NCBI GenBank assembly: GCA_913046365.1
Contig: CAJWRM010000027.1
Location: 1-37,323, forward strand
DNA length: 37,323 nucleotides
Source of the DNA: an uncultured Flavobacteriales bacterium
Lineage (GTDB): Bacteria > Bacteroidota > Bacteroidia > Flavobacteriales_D > Crocinitomicaceae
Direction of reading: 5' to 3'
Shown in pieces: positions 23,942 to 36,300 of the stretch. The position numbers and the translations under genes were made by a program. Every line of letters begins with the position of its first letter. The stretch's first letter is position 1. Under the pieces are notes generated by a model. It was given only the letters and a program-made list of their open reading frames with translations, was not told the DNA's origin and made no database searches.

Positions 23942-26900
23942 AATATCCATTGTCTAAATACACATTTATATAGGAAAGCATGTCGTCGAATCCTTCCGAC
24001 GCGCAAATAATCTCATCAATTTTTACATTTTTATCAGGCTGAATTTTTGTATTCGTTTGGTTCATTAATTCGAACCATTTTATTAAATGTCGAACACCCT
24101 CATTATTTGATTTAGAGAAGTCTTTAAGCTCAATTGATGAGAAAAAATGAATTTTTTCTTTTGCTCTTGAAAAAAGCACATTTAGTCTATGGTGTCCGCC
24201 ATTAACATTAATGGGTCCAAAACGCATTTGGAAATCACCTTCTTTATTAAATCCGTATCCCATACTAATGAATAATAGGTCACATTCGTCACCCTGTACA
24301 TTCTCCAATGAGTGTGCAAAAGCTGATTTTTCCTCAATTCTCTTATTGAGTTTGAGGCGTGTTTCATTTTCTAGGCATTCATGAATCAGTTGCAGCTGTA
24401 TTTCTGAAAAAGCAACAATACCTATTTTTAATTTGTTGTCGATTTCAATTTTTATTTTTTGAGCAACTGCATTTGCTTCTTTTTCATTTTGACGCTCATG
24501 GTATACACCGTCAGCAATAAAATGATGCTCTATTGGATCTTCAATAGCTTTCGTATTTTGAAATGATTTAAGTCTGTTTTGATAAAAGTTTTCATTTGAA
24601 AATGCAATTAATCGAGGGTGTCTACTTCTGTAATGATTGGAAAGAAAAACCTTAGGTAGATGATAGAATGCATGCTCTATTAGACTCATCTCTATCACTT
24701 GTTTTTTTTTGAAATATGAACTAGGGACCATTTGTTTAGGATCACCACAAATGACACTTTTTTTCCCTCTTTGAAAGGCTCCAATAGAGTGACTTAGCAG
24801 CAGCTGACTAGATTCATCGGAGACAACAAAATCAAACATTTCCTTTTCCATCGGCAAGTGGTCTGCCAATAATGAAGGATTTCCAAGCCATATTGGCTTT
24901 AACACATCTATCCATGGTCTAGCCTCAGAAGAAAGAAGCTCACGTATTGGTTTGTGGCTTCTTTTTTTAGCAAATTCTTTCGTTAAAATTGCCTTCCCTT
25001 TTTTTAATTTTTTTCTTAAGGCTTTTTCTTCTGTAGATAATTTTCTTGGGTCTTTTCTTGTTATGGCATCCAGATTTTTAAAAGCAGAACTCCAGATATG
25101 CATAATGTTTTGACTTAGCTTCATAGATTCCGAGGCAAATTCATTCGTCACTAGGTTCGTCTCATTGAGTAGTTTCTTTTTAGAAAAGCCATACAGTTCG
25201 GGATGTTCAATTAAGATTCTTCTTCTTAGTGATTCTTTGACCGTTGACTCAAAATGAGTCAGGTCATCATTCCATAAAGGCAATAGTGACCCTGGTATTT
25301 TTTCAATAAACGACCAGTGCTCCAAAAAGAAATCTTTATTACTGATAAAGGATTTAAGAAATTTAACCGGTTGGTCTTTGTTTGAAAATCTGAAATTTCG
25401 TTTTATCGAGGACAGACAATTATAGATATTCTTATGGTTATGTGCGACACTTTCTTTTTGAAATTCATCCCAGTCATTTAAGTTCGTTGTTTTTAATAGT
25501 TTTGAAATTATTGGAAGCTCAACTTCTAAGTCTTCTATACCTATTGAATGAAATTTTTCTTTTATGTTGTTTAATTTGCTGATGACTTTTAAATAGGTTT
25601 TCCGCTTTTTAATCTGTTCAATAGGATTTAATTGAGGTGTTCGTGTGAATTTTCTCCATGTTGACCACCATGAAATCAATGATAATAAACTCTTTTTTTG
25701 AGAGAAACGTTCTTGTAAAAAGTTCAATTCATCCAATGTTGGAGGGTTTTTCCAATGCTGCTCTTGTAATTCTATAGCATTGAGTTTCCTTTTTAATTTT
25801 TGATATTCATGATAGTGCTTTAGAAAAAATTCACCTTTACGATCCAAATGGATACCGTAACTAGTGTATGGCTCTGACATAAATGAATGATATGCCAATG
25901 ATTTGGCTAGGTGTTTTTTAGCGTCATGCCAATCCTTTACATTCTTTAATTCATTTAATATCGAAATTGCTTTTAGCACTTCTTTTTGTAGTGCTTCAAA
26001 TCCCAAATCAACACCGGTTTTTCTCAGGTGTTTTAGAATATTTGCTTTACCATTAGGGATTGAGTTCCAAACCTTGTGCAGGGAGTTAAGGTCAGTGAAT
26101 TTTATATTTTTTATTAATGCCGCTTCTTTGCGAGCTTCATGAGTCTTTTCAATAACTTCAATTAGTTTTAGCTTAGAGCAATTTTCTTTTTGTGCAACTT
26201 TAGTAATTCGACTAAATTTCTTTCGGTTTTCTTTTAAATTTTGAAAGCATGACTTATTAAATAAGAAGGTTGAGCTGTCTAATTTTTCCCAACTTTTTTT
26301 TAATTGCTCAACAAATGCTGTATTGGATTTTTTTGAAGGTATTTTAAAATATAACGGCATTAAATCCGATTCAGCTAGCTTTGCGCAAAGAATATCTATT
26401 GCGGCATGTTTTTCAGAAATAACCAGCGCGGATTTTTTATTGTTTAGAACTTGGCCTAAAAAGTTTGATAAAACTTGTGACTTTCCGGTTCCTGGTGGTC
26501 CTTGAATTAGTATTGATTGCTTATTGATTAATTCTGTAAGTTTTCTTTGAGCAGTATCTAGCTGAAATAATCCATTCTCTTTTTCTTCGAATGAAACAAT
26601 GCTTTGAACCTCATTCCCATATATTTCGACCAATGCACTTGAGTAGTTATTTTCTTTTTCTAACAGGTTTTTTATTTCTCGAATAAATGCAAATCTTTTA
26701 GGGTCAAAATTTCCTATGTAAACTTTTGAATTGTCTAATTTTTTCTCACTTATTAGTTCGCTATTAATCAGCTCGTCAAAATTATTTATAGTTGTTAGCG
26801 CTTGATCATTACTAAATAAATTTTTTATAAAAGGGTTTAGCTCTAGTTCTCCTGTGCTTTCGAATAAGATGGTTTTAGAATTTGTCAAATTCGGTTCAAC

Positions 26901-27167
26901 ATTTCTCAAAAACAATGGTGTTTCGGTCATCTTTCCGTTGAGCTTGTGCTTGTATACGCCATATGCTAGGCAAAGAGGGGAGACTCCGGTTTTTCTTTCT
27001 ATGGATCGTGATTCTCTTAGAATTGATTGTGCAGTTTCGTTGTTGGATAGCCCTTCTTTATCATAAAGAAGACATTTATTATCCATTACATTAACAAGCA
27101 AATCTTTTGAAGGAAAGATGGACACCTCCGACAACAAATCAACTAAATGTATTCTAATATCCTCCAA
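23928..27167 (-). CDS. DUF4011-like superfamily 1 helicase without the usual C-terminal nuclease domain
   Basis: This 1079-residue protein reads from TTG at 27167, supported by a -7 box 17 bases upstream; the next in-frame ATG is at 27086. The N-terminus (about 1-200) resembles DUF4011 (TPLFLRNVEP). Walker A is GPPGTGKS at 223-230, Walker B is DES at 784-786, then CGDPKQMVPS, LSNHYRSRHPRL, VQGDECDLLFIS, and an NVLFSRAKEK motif, which are SF1/Upf1-type motifs. About 550 residues, largely helical, separate Walker A and B. Many relatives continue into a Vsr/DUF559-like nuclease and DUF3320; this one stops at the last Ile-Asp-Leu, overlapping yidD by 14 bases. A repair or defence role is inferred. 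Confidence 0.8.
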   Translation of the reverse strand: MEDIRIHLVDLLSEVSIFPSKDLLVNVMDNKCLLYDKEGLSNNETAQSILRESRSIERKTGVSPLCLAYGVYKHKLNGKMTETPLFLRNVEPNLTNSKTILFESTGELELNPFIKNLFSNDQALTTINNFDELINSELISEKKLDNSKVYIGNFDPKRFAFIREIKNLLEKENNYSSALVEIYGNEVQSIVSFEEKENGLFQLDTAQRKLTELINKQSILIQGPPGTGKSQVLSNFLGQVLNNKKSALVISEKHAAIDILCAKLAESDLMPLYFKIPSKKSNTAFVEQLKKSWEKLDSSTFLFNKSCFQNLKENRKKFSRITKVAQKENCSKLKLIEVIEKTHEARKEAALIKNIKFTDLNSLHKVWNSIPNGKANILKHLRKTGVDLGFEALQKEVLKAISILNELKNVKDWHDAKKHLAKSLAYHSFMSEPYTSYGIHLDRKGEFFLKHYHEYQKLKRKLNAIELQEQHWKNPPTLDELNFLQERFSQKKSLLSLISWWSTWRKFTRTPQLNPIEQIKKRKTYLKVISKLNNIKEKFHSIGIEDLEVELPIISKLLKTTNLNDWDEFQKESVAHNHKNIYNCLSSIKRNFRFSNKDQPVKFLKSFISNKDFFLEHWSFIEKIPGSLLPLWNDDLTHFESTVKESLRRRILIEHPELYGFSKKKLLNETNLVTNEFASESMKLSQNIMHIWSSAFKNLDAITRKDPRKLSTEEKALRKKLKKGKAILTKEFAKKRSHKPIRELLSSEARPWIDVLKPIWLGNPSLLADHLPMEKEMFDFVVSDESSQLLLSHSIGAFQRGKKSVICGDPKQMVPSSYFKKKQVIEMSLIEHAFYHLPKVFLSNHYRSRHPRLIAFSNENFYQNRLKSFQNTKAIEDPIEHHFIADGVYHERQNEKEANAVAQKIKIEIDNKLKIGIVAFSEIQLQLIHECLENETRLKLNKRIEEKSAFAHSLENVQGDECDLLFISMGYGFNKEGDFQMRFGPINVNGGHHRLNVLFSRAKEKIHFFSSIELKDFSKSNNEGVRHLIKWFELMNQTNTKIQPDKNVKIDEIICASEGFDDMLSYINVYLDNGYSIDL

Positions 27168-27183
27168 ACCCTACGTATGATTT

Positions 27184-27191
27184 CAAAATTA
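27184..27191 (-). promoter_or_regulatory. -7 box of the helicase gene
   Basis: The minus strand reads TAATTTTG, a full TAnnTTTG match, 17 bases before the TTG start at 27167. No TTG at 17-20 bases upstream was found. It supports the TTG start over the ATG at 27086. Confidence 0.4.
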
Positions 27192-27279
27192 ACAATTCAT
27201 TAGTACTAAATAAATAAAGCAACTTTTATTAATAACTCTCGTTAAGGTAACACAATTAGGTGTATTTAATTGCCTAAAT

Positions 27280-27310
27280 TTGTTTGTAAAATACCGCACT
27301 GGTATTTTTG
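27280..27310 (+). promoter_or_regulatory. Promoter of the giant surface protein gene
   Basis: TTG at 27280-27282 is followed after 20 bases by TATTTTTG (27303-27310), a full -33/-7 match. The predicted transcript starts near 27315, leaving a leader of about 65 bases before the ATG at 27380. A second -7-like TAAATTTG overlaps the TTG at 27275-27282. The remaining intergenic sequence from 27168 shows nothing else recognisable. Confidence 0.6.
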
Positions 27311-27379
27311 ATTGTTTTGATTGTGTTTGCTGAAGTTAAGAGTATGTTGTTCAATTAAATTTGACCTTAAAAGACGAGT

Positions 27380-30300
27380 ATGTTTAAATTTTCGCTCATT
27401 ATATTGCTTTTTTCTCTAGGAACCGTTGGTGTTTTAGGGCAGAATTCTAATTTTTCTACGAGTATTAGTAGTCAGTGTCCAGGTAATCTATTTACACTTA
27501 CTGCAGATGATAACTCTATGACCTCTTATTTGTGGACAATCACAGAACAAGGTGGGGGGTCATCCAACTATAATGTAAATCCAGTAGCATTTGTTTTGGA
27601 CAATGCAGCCCTATATGATGTGACTTTGACCGTTACAAACCCTGAAGGTTCAAGTTCCACTACAGAAGTAGGTTTTTTGGAGGTTTTTGCAAACCCAGTT
27701 GTTGATTATACGGTTACCTCAGCACCATATTGTGCTCCGGCTACAGTAGAATTTACAAGTGTTTCTCTTCCTGGTTCGGGATCAATTATTAGTTATCAAG
27801 CCTTTACAGATGGTACTCCATATACCACGGCTGACTTTCAACATACCTATGGAAATTCTGGATCTTATCCTGTGAATGTATCAATAGAAAACTCAAACGG
27901 ATGCGTTGCATCAGACAACCTTCCAAATATTGTTGTTTCGGATTTTCCTTCTTTAACGAGTCCTTTAAATCCAAATACAATATGTAGTGGAACGAATTTT
28001 AACTATACACCAACATCTTCAATACCGGGAAGTACATATAGTTGGGTAAGGCTTCCAAACCCAAATGTTATAGAGGCTCCATCAAGTGGAACAGGCAATA
28101 TTTCGGAAATACTAACGACGGTTTCTACTGCCAATGAAACGGTTACCTATGAAGTTACAACAACATCTCCGGATGGATGTCCGTTTACCCAGAATGTTAT
28201 TTTAACCATACAGGCGTTACCTATTATTACTGTAGATGACGCTGAGCTGTGCGCTGGACAAACTACAACATTGACCGCGACACCTTCTCAAACCGGTGGA
28301 ACCTATTCATGGATACCTTCGGGTGCAACTCAAACAATAAGTGTTGATTCCCCTGGTACATACACTGTAAGTTATTCAATTGGCTCATGTGCTAGTGCTC
28401 CAGTGGACGCATTGGTGACAGAATTAGCTTCACCCACAATTACGGGTATTTCTTTAACTGAGAATTCAGGTTTAGTTCCAAATGATGGTGATATATGTAA
28501 TGGTTCGGATATTGTAACGTTAACGGCTGCGGCATCCACGGCTACAGGAACCTTTACTTGGACCCCGGGAGGTATAGGAAATTCTATTGACGTCTCCCCA
28601 AATTCAACAACGGTTTATGTTGTAGAATATGAAGACAATGGCTGTACAAGTGACCCTTTTAGCCAAACAATTAATGTGTTTCCGGCTCCTTCAAATGTCT
28701 ATAATGCAACCATAACTAATTCCTGCAGTTCTCCTGTAACAACTGAATATTCTTCAACATCTGTAGGAACAATTTCTTGGTCATTCCCAGGAGGTACGCC
28801 AGGCACAGGTTCGGGCTCCGGCCCTATTTCTGTGGACTACAGTAGTTCAGGCATTTATGATATTCAGATGACAAATGTTTCTGCTGAGGGATGTCAAACG
28901 GTCTCAGATTTTCCTGCTGCAATTGTTATTGGGAATGGTTTTCCTCCAACGTCTAGTTTTATTACGACTACGGCAATAGAACAATGCCTTGAAGGAAATG
29001 ATTTTTGTTTTGATTATACGGGTAATGGTGCAGATACGGTTGAATGGGATTTTGGTGATGGTACCCCTGTGGAATTACATGATCAAAATGATGTGGTATG
29101 TCATACATTTAGTTCCCTAGGTTCATTTACTGTGACAATGGTTCCATATACTACTGTGGGTTCAGCTTTAGGTTGTTCTGGAAGTTCCTCTACTGTAAGC
29201 ATAGAGGTTTTAGGTCCAGTTTCGTCATTTTCTACAAGTCCAGTTGACTGTGAAAATCAATTGAATCGTTGTTTTACGAGCACTTCACAAGGAACATCTG
29301 TTTCTGCAACTTACAATTGGGATTTCGGTGATCCGGGTGTTGCTCAAAATTATACGGTTCAGACCTCAGGCTTAAATTTCGTTCCTGCCTCAATTAATAT
29401 CAACGTAGGAGATATAGTTACATTTGAAAATTCCGGGGGAAATCATAATGTCAATGGAACTACCGTAACTTTTCCTCTGAATCCTGAGAGTTTTGGTAAC
29501 TCCGTTGGTGTCGGTTGGTCTTTTTCTCATGAATTCACTATTCCGGGGACATATAACTACCAATGTGATCCACATGCGGGAATGGGAATGGTCGGAGTAA
29601 TTAATGTTTCGCCCTCAGGTTCAAATTCCAGTGAATGTCACACTTTCTCTGATTATTCTCCATCAAGTGTTGTTCCGTATGTTGTAACATTGATTGTTGA
29701 AGATCCGTCTACAGGTTGTCCTGCGAGTGTTTCAACGCAAAATGTTTTAGCTCTACCGAATGATGGTGCTGATTTTACGGTTTATACTGATAATTCGATG
29801 ACTCAAATCGCCAATGAAGTTTGTTTGGGAGACGAATTATTTTTCGTTAATACGACTCCGCAACCACAATTCACAGGTGATTTTTCTAACATTAACGGTT
29901 ATGAAACATTATGGGATTGGAATGGAGGTAATGGAGTTAGTTTTGCAATAACGAATTCTCAGCACAGAGGATCTCAAGAACCCCATTTGTTTAGTGAGAA
30001 TTCTGGTTCTGCATCCGGATATACGGCTTATGTTCCTGGAGTCTATTCTATTGCGATGCGTAATAGGTCTGATAATGACGGTACATTCTGTTTTGATACA
30101 GCCTACCAGTCGATTACAGTTCATGGAATTACCGGAGGGTTTACTATTCCAGATACGGTTTGTGTTGGAGAGATTTTTAATATAATTGACAACTCTTCGG
30201 CTCCATTGACTTCGATTATTTCCAGAGACTGGGACTGGGAGAGTGATGGAACTATTGACCTTAGTGGCAATGAACAAAGTACAACACATTCTTTTTCTAC

Positions 30301-33300
30301 TCCTGGAGAGTATACCATATCCATGACTGCAGAGGATGGCTTTGGTTGTCCAAAAACTTTTTCTCAAACAATCGTGGTAAGAGAAATTCTCGCCTCTTTC
30401 TCTGTGGATAGGACCTTTATTTGTGATGATGAGGAGATAACCATTACAGATAACAATTCAATTGCCTTTGGCACACCTACTTATGATTGGACTGCATCTA
30501 GTGCCGTATCTCCTGCAATTCCAGGAACAAGTTCAGCCTTCAATCCAGGTGCTTTCTTGTTTGACGAAATGGGCACAGGATCTATTTCTTTAACAGTTAC
30601 AGATAACCTTGGTTGCACAGATGATACAACAATTCAAATCGATGTTTTTGATGTGTTTGCCGCTGCTACCGGAACACCCAATAGTTCTTCCTGCTTCAAT
30701 CCTCCAACTGTAGTTACATTTTTCAATCTTTCAGGAAATAATGTTGATCCATCGAGCTACCAGTGGTATTTCGGTAATGGTGAAACATCAACAGAAGCAA
30801 ACCCTTCAACAATATACTCCCTACCCGGTCAATTTGAGGTTTCCTTGGTTGTTTCCTCTCTCACAGGAGGTTGCTCTGATTCTACGCTTGTTGAGACCAT
30901 TGATATCGGTGGTCCTTTCGGTTCAATTTCAGTTTCTAATGCCGAGCTAGAGGGGTGCTCATGTTATGAAGCTCAAATTGATGTTACCACAAGTGATGTG
31001 GAAGATGCTACGTTATTATTTGGAGATGGTTCTTTTCAAAACCTAACGATAAATACTACGGAGACGATAACTCATCAGTATTGTAATTCAGGAACATCTA
31101 GTCAAAATCTAACACCTATATTATTCATTTCTAGTGGTACCTGTAATGGTAACATACCTGCCGCTCAAACCATCACTATTCATCCTATACCAGACGTTAT
31201 AAATCCGGGTGATTTTGAATATTGTGAAGGGGAAGCCACTAACATAATTACTTTTTCAGGTTCAGTTCCATCGACGGTCTTTGATTGGACAAATGACAAT
31301 ACTTCTATTGGTCTGGGAGATCCTGGAACTGGAAATATCGCTTCATTCACTGCTGCTACTCCAGGTGGACCTGATAATATTGCCAATATTCAAGTAACAC
31401 CCACCGTAAATGCCACTGGATGTTCAGGATCACCGGAAACATTTTCAATTACTGTTAAAAATACTACGATTGCTGATGCTGGTGGTCCAACCGATGTTAT
31501 TTGTGCAGGCACTAATGTGAGCTTAAACGGTTCATTTGGTGGTGGAGCAAGTTCAGCTCAGTGGTCCGGAGGTTTCGGTTCATTTACTGATATTGATATT
31601 TTAAATCCTGTATATACACCTTCTTTAGATGATATAAACGCCGGATCAGTAACATTAACGCTTACAACTGATGACCCAATAGGTCCTTGTCCCGCTAATT
31701 CCTCAGACATTATCGTTACGATTAATCCAGGTGTAATTGTTGATGCGGGTCCAGATGAAACCATTTGCTCAAATGATATCTTTACTACTCAAGGTACCAT
31801 AGGTGGATCTGCTTCTTCGGGAGTTTGGAATACTTCTGGTGGAGGACTAATTTCAAATGTTAATGACTTAACAACAGATTATATTCCAAGCGCTTCGGAT
31901 ATTTTAGCCGGATCAGTTGTTCTCACCCTATCCACTGATGATCCAGGAGGACCTTGTAACCAAAGTTCGAGTTCAATGACCTTGAGTTTTAGTGATGCTG
32001 CAACATTATCAGTTCCTGCAAGTCTTGAATCTTGTATCGGAACAACAGTGTCTGTATCTGCGGTGATTGGTGGTTCTGCAACAGGCGTTACTTGGTCTAG
32101 TGCAGGAGGCGGTTCTTTTACACCAAATGTGAATGATTTAAACCCTGAATATACACCAACGAATATCGAAAATATTGCTAACCAGGCAACAGTGACTGCA
32201 CAAGTGCCGGACCCTGATGGTGCTGGGCCATGTTTAAGTGTAAGTGAAAACATTGTGATAACCTTATTGGATACGGTGGAAGTAAATGCTGGTGCTGATG
32301 CTGTAATTTGCTCTGATGATGCCTTTATTACGCAAGGATCTATTGCTGGTTCAGCTAGTTCGGCAGTATGGTCAACTAATGGAACTGGTTTGTTTGATGA
32401 CAATACAAATTTGAATGCAACTTACACGCCAAGTGCTGATGATTTATTGGCAGGAGTTGTTGTTCTCACGCTTACATCCGACAATCCTAGTGGCCCATGT
32501 GAATCTTCTTTTGACTCAATGGAATTATCCTTTAATACTGCAGCAATAGTTGATATAGATGGCTCCTCTACCGGTACTTGTGATAACTCGGCGGTTCCAG
32601 TGACAGCTTCTTTAGGAGGCAGTGCTTCATCGCTAACTTGGTCGGGAGGTGCAGGGACATACACACCAAATACATTCTCACCAAATATAGACTATGCACC
32701 GAGTGCAGCTGAAATTGCTGCAGGTTCTCTAATATTAACTGTGACAACCGACGATCCAGATGGATCAGGTCCCTGTGCAGCTGTAACTGACAATGTTACC
32801 ATAAATATTGCTACCGATGTACTTGTAGATGCCGGTGATGATGAGGAAGCTTGTTCTGATGGGGCTATAGTTCTAAATGGTTCATTCGGCGGTGCTGCAT
32901 CATCAGCACAATGGTCAGGTGGCTTAGGAACATTTTTCCCGAATAGTAATCAGCTTAACGCACAGTATACGCCTACGGCAACAGAGATTGCAAATGGTTC
33001 AGTGACTTTAACTTTGACAACTGATAATCCCGTTGGACCATGTACCGAGGCCTCAGATCAAATTACTTATACATTTACTTTTCCAGCCACTGTTTCTGCT
33101 GGATCTGATGATGTGGTTTGTTCAAATTCCGCAATCGCATTAAGTGGTTCTATCGGAGGTACTGCGAGCACAGCAACTTGGACAACAAGTGGTTCAGGAA
33201 TCTTTAATAATGAACTTTCATTAGGAGCGGTTTATACTCCGAGTGCCGGGGATTTATCACTGGGATCAGTTACGCTTACGCTTACCACAGATGATCCTTT

Positions 33301-36300
33301 CGGCGCATGTGATGCGGAGCAGAGCACAATGAACTTGACGATAAATGAAGGTGCATTTGTTTCGGTTACCACGCCTTTAACCGAATGTATTGGTGATGAA
33401 TTTGTTTTGAATGCTGTAATCGATGGTGCAGCATCCTCTTTAACTTGGTCAAATGGAACAGGCACGTTTACACCAAATGCCAATGATCTTACCCCTACTT
33501 ATTTACCGTCTGCGACAGAAAATGCTACAGGATTTATGTCTCTAGATGCAACGACAGATGACCCTGATGGTGCTGGGCCTTGCCTTGCTGCTACAGAGGT
33601 TGTCATTCTTCAAATAGATGGGGAGGCCACCGTTTCTGCAGGCGCGAACGATATAGTATGCTCTAATGCTACCATTGAGTTGAATGGTTCTATAGGTGGA
33701 CTTGCAACCGTAGGTACATGGACTTCAAGTGGAACAGGAACTTTCTCGAATGTAAATAATTTAACCTCGGATTATACTCCTAGTGAGGCAGATATGATCG
33801 CAGGTATAGTCCTACTTACATTGACTACAGATGATCCAGTAGGAGTTTGTCCTGTGGTAACAAGCACGATGGAATTAACTGTGAATGAAGCAGTGACGTT
33901 AAGTGTTGTTTCTCCTGTAGTAGCATGCATTAACGAAGAAATTCCGCTCGAATCAATTATTGGAGGTTCGGCAACAAGTGTTACCTGGTCGAATGGTTCA
34001 GGAGTATTTTCACCTGATGCAAATTCGTTGGTGCCAAGTTATACCCCTTCTTTAATAGAAAATACAAATGGAGGTTTAACCTTAGATATTGAGACCAATG
34101 ATCCGGATGGAGCAGGACCTTGTTTATCCGCTTCTGATCAGGTTGTTATTGAGATTAATGAATTACCCACAGTTTTTGCTGGTAACGCTATGGATGTTTG
34201 TTCAAATAATCAAGTTTCACTGAATGGAACCTTTGGCGGGGCAGCATCATCTGTCACTTGGACTTCTTCGGGAGGAGGGGTGTTTGATGACCCAACAAGT
34301 TTGGTTGCTATTTATACGCCAGACGCGAATGACTTAATAAACGGTACTGTTACCTTAACATTGACAACAGACGATCCTTTGGGCCCATGTGTTGCCGTTA
34401 GCTCAGATGTGATTGTTACCTTTATTGAACTTCCAACCGCCAATGCTGGATTAAATCAAGATATTTGTTCAGATCAGTTGGTTTCCTTATCAGGTATTGT
34501 AGGAGGTAGCGCAACTCAAGGCACTTGGTCTTCTGATGGTACAGGTGCATTTTCTCCAAATAATTTAGATTTGAATGGTCAGTATACCCCATCTGCAGCT
34601 GATATATCTGCAGGTTCAGTTTTATTGACCTTGACAACAGATGATCCTTCTGGTGTATGTGGTTTAGTATCTAGTGAAATGACAATAAATTTATTTGATT
34701 TTGCTGTTGCAGATGCAGGTGTCGATCAATCAATATGCTCGGCAGAAAATGTTTTCTTGGGAGGTTCAATCGGTGGATCTGCAGTATCCATAACTTGGAG
34801 CACTGATGGAGATGGAGTTTTCAATCCAAATGCCAATGCATTAAATGCTACGTATATTCCAGGTATTAATGATCAAAATTCAGGTTTTGTTACTTTGACT
34901 ATGACAACCAATGACCCAATTGGACCATGCGAGGCAGCTATAAGTTCATTAGATGTTTCCATAAGTGGTGTAGCAGAAGTTGATGCAGGTCCTGATTTTA
35001 CAGTTTGTGCTGGTGCTGATGCATCATTGAATGGTTCGGTTACAGGAGCAGTCATTACAGGTTTTTGGTCAGGGGGTTCAGGTTCTTTTTCTAATATCTC
35101 CGACTTGAATGCATCTTACACGCCCACTGCAGCAGAGTTAAGCGCAGGAAGTGTTGTACTCACCTTAACTTCAGAAAATCCTGTGGGACCATGTGGACCT
35201 GAATTTGATGATGTCACTGTTTCATTTACTTCATCTGCAATTGTCTCAGCGGGTCCTCCGCAAACTATTTGTGAAGGCGATGATGTGAATCTGGATGGAG
35301 CCATTGGTGGATCTGCAGTTACCGGATCTTGGTCTGGAGGTGCAGGAATCTTCGTCCCAAATGCGAATACACTAAATGCAGTATATATTCCTTCAGCCGC
35401 AGAAAACGCAAATGGAAGTGTTTTATTGACGTTAACAACAAATAATCCTGCTGGTCCTTGTGAAGCAGCCTCAGAAGATTTATTGATTACTATAAATCCT
35501 TCTCCAGTGCTGTCTTCATCTTCTGATATTGATATTTGTTCAGGTGCTTCCGTAAATTATCTTATTACAAGTGATGTACCTTCAAGTTTTGTTTGGAATG
35601 CTCAAATGGACGAAGCATTCTTAAACGGAGAGTCTCTTCTACCTCAAACGACATCCACAATTAATGATGTTTTAGACAATACATCTACCTCAATCGAGAC
35701 TTTAACTTATTTAGTTTCAACGACAGCTTTAGGTTCAGGATGTACCAATGAAAATCAGATTGTCAATGTTAATGTTAATCCAGTTGTTACAATGGACACA
35801 CCGGATTCGGAGACGCTCTGTGTTGGAGAGAACACAACAAATGTTATCTTTTCGTCTAGTTTTGGGGGTTTAACTTATGATTGGACCAATAATAATGCGC
35901 AAATAGGATTAGGCCTTTCTGGTAATTCAGATATATTAAGTTTTTCGGCAGTAAATAATACAGCTATTATTCAGACTGGAATTATTACTGCAACTCCGTC
36001 TATTAATGGTTGTGCAGGAACACCAGTTACTTTTCAAATTACAGTAAATCCATCATCGACTGTTGATGATCCAGGAGCGATTGCTGAATGTGATGGCGCT
36101 CCTACGGGTAATATTATTTTTACCGGTAGTGATCCTTCTATTATTTATAATTGGACCAATACAAATGTTACTATTGGATTGCCAGTTGCCGGAACAGGTG
36201 ATATTTTGTCTTTTATTGCTACCAACTCGTCAAATGAACCTATTCAGGCTATAATAGAGGTTACACCGGAATTAAATGGTTGTAATGGATCGTCTCAGAC

